Source: an uncultured Methylophilaceae bacterium
GTDB lineage: Bacteria > Pseudomonadota > Gammaproteobacteria > Burkholderiales > Methylophilaceae
NCBI GenBank assembly: GCA_903834185.1
Contig: CAILHX010000029.1
Span: 1-43,869, forward strand
Length of the DNA stretch: 43,869 nt
Direction: 5' to 3'
The first letter of the stretch is position 1. The number at the start of each line of letters is the position of its first letter. The notes below the pieces were generated by a model. It was not told the origin of the DNA. It worked only from the letters and a program-made list of their open reading frames with translations, and made no database searches. The position numbers were made by a program, and so were the translations under genes. This document shows, piece after piece, positions 1 through 9,674 of this stretch.

Positions 1-630
1 ATGGCTGATGCGCTGATCGCCCAGATTCAACGCTCATTACCGCAGAATAAAGACAGTGTTACGGTTAGTCCGGTTAATTATGACTTGCCTGCAGTTGGTA
101 AAACCCAGCCGGTGGTATTGCCAAGTGCTGCTGATCAATCCGCAGCCAGCAATTTTGTCAGCCAGTTCGCTCCTTACGCAACACAAGCTGCTCAAGCGTT
201 AGGTGTTCCACCGCAAACCATTCTTGCCCAGGCTGCGCTTGAAAGCGGTTGGGGCAAAAAATCTCTGACCACTGCCGATGGCAGCAACAGCTACAACCTG
301 TTCAATCTGAAGGCGGGTAGTGACTGGACCGGGAAAACAGTTACTCAGGATGTCAGCGAATATAAAAATGGTCACGTGGTGAAATCTACCGAGAAATTCC
401 GCGCCTACGATTCATATACCGATGCTTTTGCCGACTACGCCAAGCTGATCGGCAATAATCCTCGCTATGCTTCTGCGTTAAACCAGGATTCGAGCGGTTA
501 TGCAGCGGGTCTGCAACAAGGTGGATTTGCCACTGATCCTAACTATTCTTCCAAGATCATGAACGTCATTAACAGTGACTCTTTCCGCGATATGTTGAAG
601 AGTAATACTTTGTTACAAAATGTGGGATAA
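1..630 (+). CDS. flgJ: Flagellar rod-associated muramidase FlgJ, C-terminal part (5' truncated by window)
   Basis: The reading frame is open from base 1 and encodes a GH73-type glucosaminidase domain (about residues 50-200 of the visible part). The family motif AQAALESGWG carries the expected catalytic Glu at visible residue 81, and NLFNLKAG follows as in other FlgJ proteins. FlgJ is normally about 300 residues: an N-terminal rod-capping domain, then a peptidoglycan hydrolase that opens the murein for the growing rod in the periplasm. Only 209 residues are visible, so the rod-binding domain should lie upstream and the Met at base 1 is probably internal. Position just before flgK and flgL matches the usual flg gene order. 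It could be a stand-alone glucosaminidase, but the context makes FlgJ far likelier. Confidence 0.9.
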   Translation: MADALIAQIQRSLPQNKDSVTVSPVNYDLPAVGKTQPVVLPSAADQSAASNFVSQFAPYATQAAQALGVPPQTILAQAALESGWGKKSLTTADGSNSYNLFNLKAGSDWTGKTVTQDVSEYKNGHVVKSTEKFRAYDSYTDAFADYAKLIGNNPRYASALNQDSSGYAAGLQQGGFATDPNYSSKIMNVINSDSFRDMLKSNTLLQNVG

Positions 631-729
631 AAAGTCGGCCTGAATTTATTTTTAAGCCATTGATTATTTGAATGTTTTATAGGCTACTACGAAAGTTGAT
701 TTTTTATCAAAAAAATCGCTAATTTTTGC

Positions 730-756
730 TCAAGTTTTTACCTTTTTTGCCGTTAA
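730..756 (+). promoter_or_regulatory. Sigma-28 (FliA) type promoter for flgKL
   Basis: TCAAGTTT (730-737), an 11-base spacer, then GCCGTTAA (749-756). This matches the flagellar sigma factor consensus TAAAGTTT-N11-GCCGATAA at 14 of 16 positions with the exact spacing. It sits 30 bases before the flgK start, which fits late (class 3) expression of hook-junction proteins. Confidence 0.82.
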
Positions 757-786
757 GAGAAGGTACATGTTTACAGGTGATTTAAT

Positions 787-2982
787 ATGAGTATGTTCAG
801 TACAGGTGTAAGTGCTCTGAATGCAGCCCAGCAAGGGATAGCAACTGCCGGGCATAACATTGCAAACGCCAGTACCCCTGGTTACCACCGCCAGCAGATT
901 ATACAAACCGCCGCTACAGCGCTTGATACCGGTTCCGGCTTTATCGGCCAAGGCGTTCAAGTCACGACCGTATCGCGCCAGATCAGTCAGTACCTTGAAA
1001 CCCAACTGCTTCAAGTACAAGCGCAAAGCGCTTCAGTGAATTCATATTTGCAGCAGTTACAACCGCTTGATGATGCTTTAGGCGGTACCAGTAGCGCCAC
1101 CAACGGTAATTACAACCTGTCTACCGCCATACAGGGTTTCTTCGCTGGAGTTTCCGCCGCTGCGAATAACCCGACGGATGTGCCTTCGCGTCAGTCGCTC
1201 ATTAGCTCGGCAAATTCCATGGTGACCGAGTTCCAGACGCTTAATACCACCTTTGAACAAGCGCGGGTCGGCGTGAATACGCAGATTCAGGATAGCGTCA
1301 GCCAAATCAATTCTTATGCTACCCAGCTTGCGAATTTGAATCAGCAGATCATTCTGGCTCAAGCCGGGGCGCCCCCGGGACAAGTGCCTAACGATTTGCT
1401 GGATCAGCGCGAACAGCTTACTTCTGAATTGAATCAACAGGTTGGGACGAGTACCGTCATTCAAAGCGATGGTACTGCCAGTGTGTTCTTCGGTAGCGGG
1501 CAAACCCTGGTGATAGGCAACCAGGCATTCTCGTTGCAGACCGCAGTGGATGCCACTGACCCGCAGACTCTGGATGTGAATTACATCTTGGGAAATACCA
1601 AAGTGCCGATCGGAGCCAACAACATCACCGGTGGTTCATTGGGCGGTTTGCTGGCATTCCGCGATCAGACTCTGGATCCAGCGCAAAGTGCTCTGGGTCG
1701 AGTTGCAGCGGGCCTCGCATCAGCATTCAATACCCAACACGAACTTGGGCAGGATATCCAAGGCAATGCCGGTGGCCAGTTCTTCAATATTCCTGCTGCC
1801 GTCGCGCAGGGTAGTACCAAGAATGTGGGCAATGCCACGATTACGACCACAGTCAACAATCCACAGAGTTTGACCACCAGTGATTATCGCATTGATTTTA
1901 ATGGTACTTATACCATTACCCGTTTGTCTGATAATACCGTCCAGGCTTCTGGAGTCTCAGCTGCCACATTAGCAGGCGCTGGGGTGGATATAGACGGTTT
2001 GCATTTTCAGCTTGCCTCAGGCACAGCTACAGCGGGTGATACTTTCGAAGCACAGCCCATGCGTGAGATTGCTGGCAGTTTATCCGTTGCACCTAACATC
2101 AATACCTCCACCATTGCTGTCGCAGCACCTATCACTACCGCGGCTACATTAGGTAATCTGGGAACAGGAGCAATCAGCGCGGGTTCAGTGAACTCGCCGA
2201 ACGATACTGTTGCAATTACCTTTACCGGGGCAGCTACTTATAATGTAGTGGATACTACGACGGGTGCCACTCTGGCAACTGCACAGGCATATACTTCGGG
2301 AGCTGCTATCAGCTTCAATGGCTGGAGCACCAGTATTTCCGGCGTGCCGGCTGTGGGCGACGCTTTTCAGGTCAGTAATGGCGCAACCACTAAAACCAAT
2401 GGTGGATCGGCAGCAGTTATTGCCCCCGCGACGATTTCGGTACTGCCGCTAAATGCCAATCTGCAGGATAAGGTCAAAGTAACCTTCACCTCAGCCACAA
2501 CCTTTGATGTACTGGATACGACCACAGCAACTCCTCTGGCTGTAGGTGTTGCATATAACCCTGCGGTTGGCGCTGCCATCACATTCAATGGCTGGTCCGC
2601 CAAGATTACCGGCAACCCGGTAACAAACGATACTTTTAACGTAGGGCCTACTGTCAGCGGTACAGCAGATAACCGTAACGGCCTGTTACTTGCTCAGCTT
2701 GAAGCGACCAATACCATGGCGGGTAACACCACTTCATTCGAAGGCGCGTATTCGCAATTATTGAGCCAGGTCAGCAATAAGGGCAATGAATTGAATGTCA
2801 GTTCAGCGACACAGACGCAATTGGTGACTCAGACACAAGCTGCCGAACAATCGATTTCAGGTGTTAATCTGGATGAAGAAGCGGCGAAATTGATGCAGTA
2901 TCAACAAGCATATCAGGCCGCCGGGAAATATCTTGAGACGGTGAATTCGTTATTCGCTTCGATATTGGCGATCAATCCATAA
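787..2982 (+). CDS. flgK: Flagellar hook-associated protein 1 FlgK
   Basis: FlgK forms the hook-filament junction outside the cell and is exported by the flagellar type III system. The N-terminus has the typical FlgK/flagellar rod motif (SALNAAQQGIATAGHNIANA, residues 9-28) and the C-terminus has the matching helical region (GVNLDEEAAKLMQYQQAYQA near the end). Both ends form the D0/D1 coiled-coil core. At 731 residues it is much longer than enteric FlgK (about 550); the excess lies at about residues 365-621, where three related beta-rich units are inserted in the surface-exposed part. The ATG at 787 follows AGGTGA and lies just behind a sigma-28-type promoter. flgL follows 31 bases later. Confidence 0.96.
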   Translation: MSMFSTGVSALNAAQQGIATAGHNIANASTPGYHRQQIIQTAATALDTGSGFIGQGVQVTTVSRQISQYLETQLLQVQAQSASVNSYLQQLQPLDDALGGTSSATNGNYNLSTAIQGFFAGVSAAANNPTDVPSRQSLISSANSMVTEFQTLNTTFEQARVGVNTQIQDSVSQINSYATQLANLNQQIILAQAGAPPGQVPNDLLDQREQLTSELNQQVGTSTVIQSDGTASVFFGSGQTLVIGNQAFSLQTAVDATDPQTLDVNYILGNTKVPIGANNITGGSLGGLLAFRDQTLDPAQSALGRVAAGLASAFNTQHELGQDIQGNAGGQFFNIPAAVAQGSTKNVGNATITTTVNNPQSLTTSDYRIDFNGTYTITRLSDNTVQASGVSAATLAGAGVDIDGLHFQLASGTATAGDTFEAQPMREIAGSLSVAPNINTSTIAVAAPITTAATLGNLGTGAISAGSVNSPNDTVAITFTGAATYNVVDTTTGATLATAQAYTSGAAISFNGWSTSISGVPAVGDAFQVSNGATTKTNGGSAAVIAPATISVLPLNANLQDKVKVTFTSATTFDVLDTTTATPLAVGVAYNPAVGAAITFNGWSAKITGNPVTNDTFNVGPTVSGTADNRNGLLLAQLEATNTMAGNTTSFEGAYSQLLSQVSNKGNELNVSSATQTQLVTQTQAAEQSISGVNLDEEAAKLMQYQQAYQAAGKYLETVNSLFASILAINP
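1879..2649 (+). repeat. Three diverged protein repeats inserted in FlgK
   Basis: Three related units of about 60 residues are read from the translation: residues 365-424 (starts SDYRIDF, ends AGDTFEAQP), 472-532 (NDTVAITFTGA to VGDAFQVSNG) and 560-621 (QDKVKVTFTSA to TNDTFNVGP). Units 2 and 3 share the pattern VxxTFTxAxTxxVxDTTT, then FNGWSxxIxG and NDxFxV. They probably form extra outer domains of the hook-junction protein. The first unit is more diverged. Confidence 0.7.
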
Positions 2983-3013
2983 AATGCTGAATGCAAGGAA
3001 TTAAGGAGGCAGT

Positions 3014-4411
3014 ATGCGTATTAGTACAAACATGATTTATAGTCAGGGCAATGCGACTGTGCAAAACCAGTTACAGGGTCTGGTCAAGGTTCAGCAGCAG
3101 ATATCAAGCGGCATACGTATCACCGAACCATCTGATGACCCTTTGGCCGCGACGCAAGTGGTCGAAAATGGTCAGTCACTTGCCGCAACACAGCAATTCA
3201 GCAAGAATGGCGACGTAGCTACATCTGCATTAAAAGCTCAAGAAACCGCCTTGAATAACGTGAGTACGACCTTGGCCAACCTGCGGTCTCTAACCGTGCA
3301 GGCTGGCGATCCGTCCCTGACGCCAGAAGCGCGTAGTGCTCTTGCCACAGAAATTCAAGGGGATTACAACTACGTATTGGGTTTGGCCAATACCTCCAAC
3401 AATGGGCAGTATTTATTTGCGGGTGCCAAGGGCAACACCAAGCCCTTTACCGAAAGCACACCGGGAGTCGTGGCTTACAATGGCGATCAGGGTCAGCAGC
3501 TGGCTCAGATCAGCGCCTCGCGTCAGGTGCCCATCAGTAGTGCCGGTGTTGAGATATTCCAGCGTATACCGAATGGCAATGGTACTTTCTACACCAGTGC
3601 AGATCCTGCCGTGACCGGTACCACGAATCTGGGTAGCGGAGTGGTTGGGCCGGGTTCAGTGACGGATGCGACGTTATGGAATGCGGCGGGTAATACGCAG
3701 AAGTATGCCATCAAATTTGTCCAGGACACCGTGACGCAACCTCCGGTGACCACATACGATATCGTTGCCACGGCGGCAACTACAATCAACGGTGTTCCCT
3801 ATGTTGCTGGCGAATCACTGATCACCGGTGCGGCATCTGTCGTGGGGACTTCGGCAGCGGGTGGTCCGGCTTATCCACGAGTTTATACGGAAGGACAGAG
3901 CATCCCCATGCAAAAAGTTGCTGGGGACGCCAATGCTTCAAACTGGAATCTGGGTATTGAAGTCACAATGAGCGGTAAGCCGACCAGTACCTCTACGACT
4001 AATCCGGCCACTGCTGTTCCCGATGTCTTTACCATACAGCCCAGTGTCAATAATCAGGACATTTTTTCCACCGTACATGCGCTGATCGCTGCGTTGCAAA
4101 CTGGTTCCAGTACGACTTTGAGTAACACGGTTACCACAACCCTGTCGAATCTGGATCAAGCCGAAGTCAGTATATCGAAAGCGATCACCAATGTAGGCGT
4201 TACGCAAAATGAGATTGACGCGCAGCAAACGACGAACTCCAGCCTGACGTTGCAATATCAAACCGCGATCAGCAATCTGCAGAGCACGGATATTGCTGCG
4301 GCCACGACGCAACTCACGCAGCTGCAGGCTAATCTTAGTGCGGCGCAGAAATCATTTATCCTTATCTCGGGTCTGTCATTATTTAATTACGTTAACCCAT
4401 CTGCAGCGTAA
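3014..4411 (+). CDS. flgL: Flagellar hook-associated protein 3 FlgL
   Basis: FlgL is the second hook-filament junction protein, placed between FlgK and the flagellin filament. The N-terminus MRISTNMIYSQG and the following QQQISSGIRITEPSDDP stretch are typical of the flagellin/FlgL superfamily. The C-terminal helix resumes the coiled-coil core (LQYQTAISNLQSTDIAAATT). The protein has 465 residues, longer than enteric FlgL (about 317), with a Gly/Thr/Val-rich middle that is probably surface exposed. The ATG is preceded by a strong AAGGAGG site at 3003-3009. It shares the flgK transcript and ends before a clear terminator at 4454-4483. Confidence 0.95.
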   Translation: MRISTNMIYSQGNATVQNQLQGLVKVQQQISSGIRITEPSDDPLAATQVVENGQSLAATQQFSKNGDVATSALKAQETALNNVSTTLANLRSLTVQAGDPSLTPEARSALATEIQGDYNYVLGLANTSNNGQYLFAGAKGNTKPFTESTPGVVAYNGDQGQQLAQISASRQVPISSAGVEIFQRIPNGNGTFYTSADPAVTGTTNLGSGVVGPGSVTDATLWNAAGNTQKYAIKFVQDTVTQPPVTTYDIVATAATTINGVPYVAGESLITGAASVVGTSAAGGPAYPRVYTEGQSIPMQKVAGDANASNWNLGIEVTMSGKPTSTSTTNPATAVPDVFTIQPSVNNQDIFSTVHALIAALQTGSSTTLSNTVTTTLSNLDQAEVSISKAITNVGVTQNEIDAQQTTNSSLTLQYQTAISNLQSTDIAAATTQLTQLQANLSAAQKSFILISGLSLFNYVNPSAA

Positions 4412-4453
4412 TTATTCGATTTGCGGTAAAATCCGCGCTCGAGTAATATGCTC

Positions 4454-4483
4454 AAAAAAAGAGCGCTTCGGCGCTCTTTTTTT
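4454..4483. terminator. Rho-independent terminator after flgL
   Basis: A perfect stem GAGCGC/GCGCTC with a TTCG tetraloop (4461-4476) is flanked by seven A on the left and seven T on the right, so it can work on both strands. It closes the flagellar transcript before lepA. Confidence 0.92.
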
Positions 4484-4540
4484 ATTGATTGCCTGAGAAT
4501 TTCTTACTAAGAATGCCTTTCTGAGTATCAGCCTACACCT

Positions 4541-6334
4541 GTGAACAATATTCGCAATTTCTCCATTATCGCCCACATTGACCACGGCAAGTCCACGCTT
4601 GCTGACCGTATCATCCATCTGTGCGGAGGCCTGTCAGACCGCGAAATGGAAGCGCAAGTACTGGATTCCATGGATCTGGAACGCGAACGCGGCATTACCA
4701 TCAAGGCGCAGACTGCAGCGCTTACCTATAAAGCGCGCGATGGGCAGGTCTACCAGCTTAATCTGATTGATACCCCAGGGCATGTGGATTTTTCCTATGA
4801 GGTATCGCGCTCGCTGGCGGCATGTGAAGGCGCACTATTGGTGGTCGATGCCTCACAGGGCGTGGAAGCGCAAAGCGTCGCCAACTGTTACACCGCGATA
4901 GAACAGGGGGTTGAAGTATTTCCCGTGCTCAACAAGATAGATCTGCCTTCAGCGGATCCTGAACGCGTGATCGAAGAGATCGAAGAAGTGATAGGCATAG
5001 AAGCCAAGGATGCCGTGCGCTGTTCCGCAAAGACCGGCGAAGGCGTGCAGGATGTACTGGAAGTGGTCGTCGCACGCGTGTCGCCGCCCAAGGGCGATCC
5101 GGACGCACCGCTGAAGGCGCTGATCATAGATTCCTGGTTCGATAATTATGTAGGCGTCATCATGCTGGTGCGGGTGTTCGATGGCAGACTCAAGGCTAAA
5201 GACAAGATCAGGCTCATGGCAACCGGTGCACAGCATTTATGTGAGCAGGTGGGCGTGTTCACGCCCAAGTCTCGGCAGAAAGAATCGCTGTCGGCAGGGG
5301 AAGTCGGTTTTATCATCGCCGGTATCAAGGAGCTGCAGGATGCCAAGGTAGGCGATACCGTCACTCTCGTTGACAGACGCGCCGAGGCCCCATTAGCCGG
5401 GTTCAAGGAAATCAAGCCGCAAGTGTTCGCCGGCTTGTATCCGGTGGAGTCGAATCAATATGAGGCGTTGCGTGACGCGCTGGAAAAACTGCATCTGAAC
5501 GATGCCAGTTTGCAGTACGAGCCTGAAGTTTCTCAGGCACTGGGTTTCGGCTTCCGTTGCGGTTTCCTGGGGTTATTGCATATGGAGATTGTGCAAGAGC
5601 GCCTGGAACGTGAATACGATATGGATTTGATCACCACAGCACCGACGGTGGTCTATGAAGTGGTCACCAGGGCTGGAGAAACGTTGCTGGTAGAGAATCC
5701 TGCCAAGTTGCCGGAACCTTCCCGTATCGAGGAGATCCGCGAGCCGATGATTACCACCACCATCCTGATGCCGCACGAATATGTGGGACCGGTGATGACC
5801 TTATGCAACAATAAGCGCGGGGTACAACGCAATATGCAGTACATGGGACGGCAAGTGATGCTGACCTATGAAATGCCGTTGAATGAAGTGGTGATGGATT
5901 TTTTCGACAAGCTGAAATCGGTCAGCCGCGGCTATGCATCGCTGGACTACGAATTCCTGGAATTCCGTACTGCCGATCTGGTCAAACTGGACATCATGGT
6001 GAACGGTGAACGGGTGGATGCATTATCGCTGATCGTGCATAGAGCGAACAGCATTTATCGTGGCCGTGAGCTGGCCTCCAAGATGCGCGAACTGATTCCG
6101 CGACAAATGTTCGATGTGGCAATACAGGCCTCCATCGGTGCTAACATCATCGCGCGCGAAACAGTGAAAGCCATGCGTAAGAATGTGCTGGCAAAATGCT
6201 ATGGCGGTGATATCAGCCGCAAGAAAAAACTGCTGGAAAAACAAAAAGAAGGCAAGAAGCGCATGAAGCAGGTGGGAAATGTAGAAATTCCGCAGGAAGC
6301 CTTTTTGGCAATTTTACGAGTTGAGGATAAATAA
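4541..6334 (+). CDS. lepA: Elongation factor 4 (LepA), ribosome back-translocase GTPase
   Basis: LepA is a translational GTPase related to EF-G that acts on stalled or mis-translocated ribosomes. The G1 motif AHIDHGKST is at residues 11-19, followed by DTPGH (G3) and NKID (G4), EF-G-like domains, and the LepA-specific C-terminus with [17 protein letters not shown] near the end. At 597 residues it has the usual full length. The start is GTG at 4541, giving the standard [17 protein letters not shown]-terminus; no good ribosome binding site is visible. Its stop overlaps the lepB start by one base, the common lepA-lepB arrangement. Confidence 0.98.
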   Translation: MNNIRNFSIIAHIDHGKSTLADRIIHLCGGLSDREMEAQVLDSMDLERERGITIKAQTAALTYKARDGQVYQLNLIDTPGHVDFSYEVSRSLAACEGALLVVDASQGVEAQSVANCYTAIEQGVEVFPVLNKIDLPSADPERVIEEIEEVIGIEAKDAVRCSAKTGEGVQDVLEVVVARVSPPKGDPDAPLKALIIDSWFDNYVGVIMLVRVFDGRLKAKDKIRLMATGAQHLCEQVGVFTPKSRQKESLSAGEVGFIIAGIKELQDAKVGDTVTLVDRRAEAPLAGFKEIKPQVFAGLYPVESNQYEALRDALEKLHLNDASLQYEPEVSQALGFGFRCGFLGLLHMEIVQERLEREYDMDLITTAPTVVYEVVTRAGETLLVENPAKLPEPSRIEEIREPMITTTILMPHEYVGPVMTLCNNKRGVQRNMQYMGRQVMLTYEMPLNEVVMDFFDKLKSVSRGYASLDYEFLEFRTADLVKLDIMVNGERVDALSLIVHRANSIYRGRELASKMRELIPRQMFDVAIQASIGANIIARETVKAMRKNVLAKCYGGDISRKKKLLEKQKEGKKRMKQVGNVEIPQEAFLAILRVEDK

Positions 6335-7080
6335 TGACATTCGCTTTATTCATGCTGGCTATTCTGCTGTTAACGGGGTTCATCTGGCTGTTGGACATCC
6401 TGCTGCTGAAAAAGAAACGCACTCCGGGCGCGGCCGAGCCAACCATGGTCGAATATGCAAAAAGCTTTTTCCCTGTGATCCTGGCGGTATTCCTGATCCG
6501 CTCTTTCGTGGTCGAACCCTTCAAAATCCCTTCTGGTTCCATGATGCCGACACTGCTGGTGGGTGATTTTATTCTGGTCAATAAATTCACCTACGGTTTG
6601 CGTGTGCCTATCCTGAACAATACTTTTATCGAAGTCAGCCACCCCAAGCGCGGCGAGGTGATGGTGTTCCACTTTCCCAAGGATCCCTCTCTGGACTACA
6701 TCAAACGTGTAGTCGGCTTGCCGGGGGATAAGATCGAATACCGCAACAAGCAGATTTTCGTGAATGGCGTGCCCATGGCGCAGCAGGAAAATGGTAGCTA
6801 CGATTACGTGGGACCCGGACTCAATCAGATCAGCACGCGCAGACTGTTGGAAAATCTGGGTACACATAACCATGACATCCTGATCGACGATAGCAATCCG
6901 GTCCGGGATGTGCAGGTGACTGTACCGCAAGGCAGTTATTTCATGATGGGCGATAATCGCGACAACAGTAACGACAGTCGTTTCTGGGGCTTTGTGCCTG
7001 AGCAGAATGTAGTGGGCAAGGCATTCTTTATCTGGATGAGCTTCGACCATTTGGGTCGTATCGGTACGAAGATACAGTGA
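6334..7080 (+). CDS. lepB: Signal peptidase I
   Basis: LepB is the inner-membrane Ser/Lys protease that removes signal peptides from exported proteins. Two hydrophobic segments lie in the first 60 residues. The catalytic Ser69 is in IPSGSMMPTL, and the general base Lys124 is in IKRVVGLPGD. The C-terminal signature GDNRDNSNDSRFWGFVP is intact. At 248 residues it is somewhat shorter than the E. coli enzyme but normal for betaproteobacteria. The ATG overlaps the lepA stop, and the rnc start lies inside the last codons, so lepA-lepB-rnc-era is one coupled operon. Confidence 0.97.
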   Translation: MTFALFMLAILLLTGFIWLLDILLLKKKRTPGAAEPTMVEYAKSFFPVILAVFLIRSFVVEPFKIPSGSMMPTLLVGDFILVNKFTYGLRVPILNNTFIEVSHPKRGEVMVFHFPKDPSLDYIKRVVGLPGDKIEYRNKQIFVNGVPMAQQENGSYDYVGPGLNQISTRRLLENLGTHNHDILIDDSNPVRDVQVTVPQGSYFMMGDNRDNSNDSRFWGFVPEQNVVGKAFFIWMSFDHLGRIGTKIQ

Positions 7081-7784
7081 CCGACGCAATGGCCGTTAAA
7101 AACAGCCCGTCTCCTGTATTCCAAACATTACTTACCCGGCTGGATTACCAGTTCAGCCAACCCCAGTTGCTGCGGCAGGCACTCACCCATCGCAGCTATG
7201 GCACGCCGAATTACGAGCGGCTGGAGTTTCTGGGCGACAGCGTATTGAATTGCGTGATCGCCACACAACTCTACCGGCGTTTTCCCGATATCCCAGAGGG
7301 TGATTTGAGTCGAGTGCGCTCGCATCTGGTGAAAGAGTCCACTTTGTGTGAACTGGCGATCTCGCTTCATCTGGGTGACATATTAAAGCTGGGTGATGGA
7401 GAAATGAAAAGCGGCGGTCAGCATCGGCCTTCGGTATTGGCCGATGCCGTAGAAGCACTGATAGGTGCTGTCTATCTGGATGGCGGTTTTGCCGCTGCGG
7501 AAAGCGTTGTTGACGGGCTGTACTCAGCGTTGCTGACAGGGCTGGAACCCGACAATCTGGGCAAAGACGCCAAGACCTTGTTACAGGAGTACCTGCAAGG
7601 CCGCAAGATGGCATTGCCACAATACACCGTGGTGTCAACTTCGGGAGAGGCGCATCGGCAGACGTTTCGTGTAGAGTGCACTATCGAAGCGTTGCAAATT
7701 CGTAGCGAAGCTGAAGGCAGCAGCCGGAGAGTCGCTGAACAGTTGGCAGCAGAGGCAGCGTACAAGCTGATAGATCATGACTGA
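7077..7784 (+). CDS. rnc: Ribonuclease III
   Basis: This double-strand-specific endoribonuclease matures rRNA and controls mRNA turnover. The RNase III signature [11 protein letters not shown] is at residues 47-57, with metal-binding Glu50, Asp54, Asp123 and Glu126 all present. A double-stranded RNA-binding domain fills about residues 160-233. The 235 residues are the normal length. The GTG at 7077 overlaps the lepB stop by four bases; an in-frame ATG at 7089 is an alternative start. Its 3' end overlaps era by eight bases (ATGACTGA), indicating translational coupling. Confidence 0.97.
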   Translation: MTDAMAVKNSPSPVFQTLLTRLDYQFSQPQLLRQALTHRSYGTPNYERLEFLGDSVLNCVIATQLYRRFPDIPEGDLSRVRSHLVKESTLCELAISLHLGDILKLGDGEMKSGGQHRPSVLADAVEALIGAVYLDGGFAAAESVVDGLYSALLTGLEPDNLGKDAKTLLQEYLQGRKMALPQYTVVSTSGEAHRQTFRVECTIEALQIRSEAEGSSRRVAEQLAAEAAYKLIDHD

Positions 7785-8697
7785 AAAAAATGCTGAAGAG
7801 TTGACTGTAGAAAATGCCGACGACTTCAGATGCGGAACGATCGCTATTACCGGTCGCCCCAATGTAGGCAAATCCACCATACTCAACCACATACTGGGCA
7901 TGAAGCTTAGTATCACTTCGCGCAAGGCGCAAACCACGCGCCATCGTTTGCTGGGCATACATACCACAGCCGATACCCAGTTCCTGTTTGTGGACACCCC
8001 GGGATTCCAGTTGCGTCATCTGAACGCATTGAATAGCGCCATGAATCGTACCGTGAAGCAGGTGCTATCCGAGGTGGATGTCGTGATGTGTGTGATGGAA
8101 GCCATGCGTTTTGGCGAAGGCGAGGAAAAGGTGCTGGAAATCCTGCCGCGAAATTGCCCGGTATTGCTGGTGCTGAACAAGGTGGATATGGTGGAGGATA
8201 AATACAAGCTCTTGCCATTTATCGAGGAAATGGCGAGCAAGTTTCCTTTTGCCCATATCGTTCCTGTCAGTGCCAAAAAAAATCTGCAGCTGGATGAACT
8301 GCTGGCGACCCTGCGCCGTTATCTACCGCAACAACCTGCCATCTATGGCGCAGATGAGCTCACGGACCGTAACGAGCGCTTTCTGGCAGCAGAGCTGATA
8401 CGTGAAAAACTGTTTCGTCTGCTGGGCGAGGAAATCCCTTATTCCATCAGTGTAGAGATAGAGAAGTTCGAGCAGGAGGGCGGTTTGCGTCGTATCCATG
8501 CTGCCATCATCGTGGATAAGGAAAGTCAGAAACCCATGGTGATAGGCAAGGGCGGTGAAAAGCTCAAGCGTATTTCCACTGAAGCCAGACAGGATATGGA
8601 AAAGCTGTTTGATGCCAAAGTCTGGCTGGAAACCTGGGTCAAGGTGCGCGGTGGGTGGGCGGACGATGAGCGGGCAGTGAAGAGTCTGGGATACTAA
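7777..8697 (+). CDS. era: GTPase Era, 16S rRNA / 30S assembly factor
   Basis: Era binds the 3' end of 16S rRNA and links ribosome assembly with growth. The G1 motif GRPNVGKST is at residues 26-34, followed by DTPGF and NKVD. The C-terminal KH domain has the RNA-binding loop [12 protein letters not shown]. The 306 residues are a full-length protein. The first residues (to about 20) are a short extension common in betaproteobacteria. In most relatives recO follows directly; here the next gene is a patatin-like lipoprotein whose ATG overlaps the era stop by one base, and recO is about 11 kb away. Confidence 0.97.
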   Translation: MTEKNAEELTVENADDFRCGTIAITGRPNVGKSTILNHILGMKLSITSRKAQTTRHRLLGIHTTADTQFLFVDTPGFQLRHLNALNSAMNRTVKQVLSEVDVVMCVMEAMRFGEGEEKVLEILPRNCPVLLVLNKVDMVEDKYKLLPFIEEMASKFPFAHIVPVSAKKNLQLDELLATLRRYLPQQPAIYGADELTDRNERFLAAELIREKLFRLLGEEIPYSISVEIEKFEQEGGLRRIHAAIIVDKESQKPMVIGKGGEKLKRISTEARQDMEKLFDAKVWLETWVKVRGGWADDERAVKSLGY

Positions 8698-9674
8698 TGA
8701 TTAAAAGTTTTCTTGCTGGTGCCGCTGTTGTGTTGCTGCTGACATCCTGCGCAACGACACCGAAACCGATCGCAGTTCCAACGACGGCATCGACAGTTCA
8801 GGCTCCTCTACAGCCAGGCACTCAAACGCAACCGGCAATTGTCAGAAAACCGAAAATCGCACTGGTGTTAGGTGGTGGAGCAGTGCGCGGGTTTGCTCAT
8901 ATCGGTGTGATCAAAGTATTGGAAGCGCAAGGGATTTCGCCTGACATGGTGGTAGGAACCAGTGCAGGTAGCGTGGTCGGTTCGCTTTATGCCGCTGGTT
9001 ACTCCGGTTTTGATTTGCAACAGATTGCATTTACTCTGGATAGAGAAAGTGTGGGCGAATGGATCATTCCCGACCGTGGGTTTATTAATGGTGACGCTTT
9101 ACAGGACTTCGTCAATAAAGCTGTGCAGAACCGACCTTTGGAAAAGCTGCATAAACAATTTGCTGCGGTTGCGACTGATCTGCAAAGCGGCGAGATGGTG
9201 GTGTTTCAACGCGGAAACACGGGCCAGGCGGTGCGTGCTTCCAGCTCTGTGCCTGGGGTATTTCAGCCGGTCAGAATCAATGGGCATGATTATGTAGATG
9301 GAGGCCTAACCAGTCCGGTCCCGGTGAAGGTAGCGCGCTCACTTGGAGCTGACGTGATCATTGCCGTGGCTATTTCGGGAAAGCCGAAGTATCGCAAAGT
9401 CGAAGGCATGACGGACATCATGCTACAGACTTTTGGCATCATGGAGCAGGCCATCAGTGCACCTGAACTTGCACAAGCCGACGTGCTCATCAGTCCGAGC
9501 ACCGGCACCATAGGACCTTCGGACTTTGCCAAGAAGCACGAAGCGATACTGGAAGGCGAAAAAGCGGCACAAGCCGCGTTACCGCTTATTCGGCAGAAAC
9601 TACGGGCGGCGACTGAGCGTCTGGCTGAGCCGTCACCGTCACCGAGCTCTTATCAATCCGGCGAGCCCCATTAA
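8697..9674 (+). CDS. Patatin-like phospholipase lipoprotein (RssA/NTE family)
   Basis: This is a predicted serine esterase or lysophospholipase anchored as a lipoprotein. The N-terminus is a lipoprotein signal with lipobox LTSC (Cys18); Ala at +2 suggests the outer membrane. After a Pro/Thr-rich linker comes the patatin fold: oxyanion loop GGGAVRG (residues 59-65), nucleophile elbow GTSAG with Ser89, and the dyad Asp201 in DGG. All catalytic elements are intact, so it is probably active; the substrate is unknown. The start overlaps the era stop by one base, so it is cotranscribed with era. Its last 89 bases overlap the convergent NlpC/P60 gene. Confidence 0.9.
   Translation: MIKSFLAGAAVVLLLTSCATTPKPIAVPTTASTVQAPLQPGTQTQPAIVRKPKIALVLGGGAVRGFAHIGVIKVLEAQGISPDMVVGTSAGSVVGSLYAAGYSGFDLQQIAFTLDRESVGEWIIPDRGFINGDALQDFVNKAVQNRPLEKLHKQFAAVATDLQSGEMVVFQRGNTGQAVRASSSVPGVFQPVRINGHDYVDGGLTSPVPVKVARSLGADVIIAVAISGKPKYRKVEGMTDIMLQTFGIMEQAISAPELAQADVLISPSTGTIGPSDFAKKHEAILEGEKAAQAALPLIRQKLRAATERLAEPSPSPSSYQSGEPH

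Noticed and set aside
698-717. AT-only inverted repeat GATTTTTT/AAAAAATC between flgJ and flgK
   Set aside because: The stem has almost no GC and no distinct T-run after it; it is too weak to call a terminator.
6370-7089. A 239-codon minus-strand ORF opposite lepB
   Set aside because: It is a His/Gln/Arg-rich shadow of lepB without a motif or ribosome binding site; lepB has all catalytic residues on the plus strand.
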